From an uncultured Methanolobus sp. (GTDB taxonomy: Archaea; Halobacteriota; Methanosarcinia; Methanosarcinales; Methanosarcinaceae): a stretch of DNA of 64,000 bases. Below, piece by piece: positions 63,851-64,000 of the stretch. The translations under genes and the position numbers were made by a program. Under the pieces are notes generated by a model. It ran no database searches. It was not told the DNA's origin and worked only from the letters and a program-made list of their open reading frames with translations. The number at the start of each line of letters is the position of its first letter. Position 1 is the first letter of the stretch. The stretch is taken from the NCBI RefSeq assembly GCF_963665675.1, contig NZ_OY762426.1, positions 3,100,001 to 3,164,000 of the forward strand, read 5' to 3'.

Positions 63851-64000
63851 TGGCTGAATACGATGACGATCACAGAACAAAGGTCTACACCTTGCAGAAT
63901 GAGACGATCGAACTATTGTACAATGCTCAGAAAGAAACGAAAGCCACTGTCAGGGAGATAAATTCCCATCTTGGAAATATTATTCCTTCTACAAACAAGC
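63851..64000 (+). CDS. Hypothetical protein, 3' end beyond window (partial)
   Basis: The first 50 residues (MAEYDDDHRTKVYTLQNE, TIELLYNAQKETKATV) are polar and helical, possibly coiled coil. The frame continues past the edge. TATA-like sequence lies about 30 bases upstream and AAGAGGACG serves as ribosome site. Family not recognisable from this part. Confidence 0.6.

Overview
The window reads as a chromosome segment of a methylotrophic methanogen of the Methanosarcinaceae (Methanolobus / Methanococcoides-like). Support: large secreted proteins with a PGF-pre-PGF stalk and a PGF-CTERM anchor, a form II/III RuBisCO of the Methanococcoides burtonii type, an HdrD-like iron-sulfur protein, archaeal multi-PAS histidine kinases, and TATA-type promoters with Shine-Dalgarno or leaderless starts. 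Genus is inference.

Layout. (1) 1-18.6 kb, minus strand: four very large paralogous surface proteins built from Listeria-Bacteroides repeats, GLUG repeats, NosD-type beta-helices, Kelch-like propellers and PKD domains, all ending in the same stalk plus anchor and each followed by its own hairpin/T-tract terminator. A fifth copy survives only as fragments. (2) 18.6-20.7 kb: an HdrD-like Fe-S protein coupled to a DUF523/YbgA protein. (3) 20.9-37.7 kb: a 15.3 kb accessory island bracketed by two nearly identical direct copies of an IS1-like element. Its left part is defence/maintenance: an AIPR (abortive infection) protein, a 25-repeat CRISPR array without cas genes, and an AbrB/MazF toxin-antitoxin pair. 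Its right part looks like a virus, phage-plasmid or satellite: an MCM-C-terminus-like protein, a structured origin-like region, a terminase large subunit, a dUTPase, many small overlapping genes, and a ParA / ribbon-helix-helix partition pair with three 16-bp-spaced operator repeats. I see no portal, capsid, tail or integrase gene. (4) 37.7-46.4 kb: dipeptidase PepD, an anchored monoheme cytochrome c coupled to a CDGSH-like protein lacking the ligand His, a membrane protein, a secreted serine protease with dockerin-like tail (frameshifted in its signal peptide) and its anchored neighbour, a DDE insertion sequence, a META-domain lipoprotein and an HD protein. (5) 46.5-64 kb: two PAS histidine kinases, a transglutaminase-like lipoprotein, a PLP decarboxylase, membrane proteins, RuBisCO, an FKBP/SlyD isomerase, a 14-TM MFS exporter, a NorD/CbbO-like VWA protein, and the start of one more gene.

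The surface proteins share a sorting route (Sec signal, then archaeosortase cleavage at PGF). The most unusual content is the packaging-plus-partition island, two PKD domains each carrying an inserted six-repeat propeller, the cytochrome/CDGSH pair, and a dispersed intergenic repeat at 39.4 and 63.7 kb.
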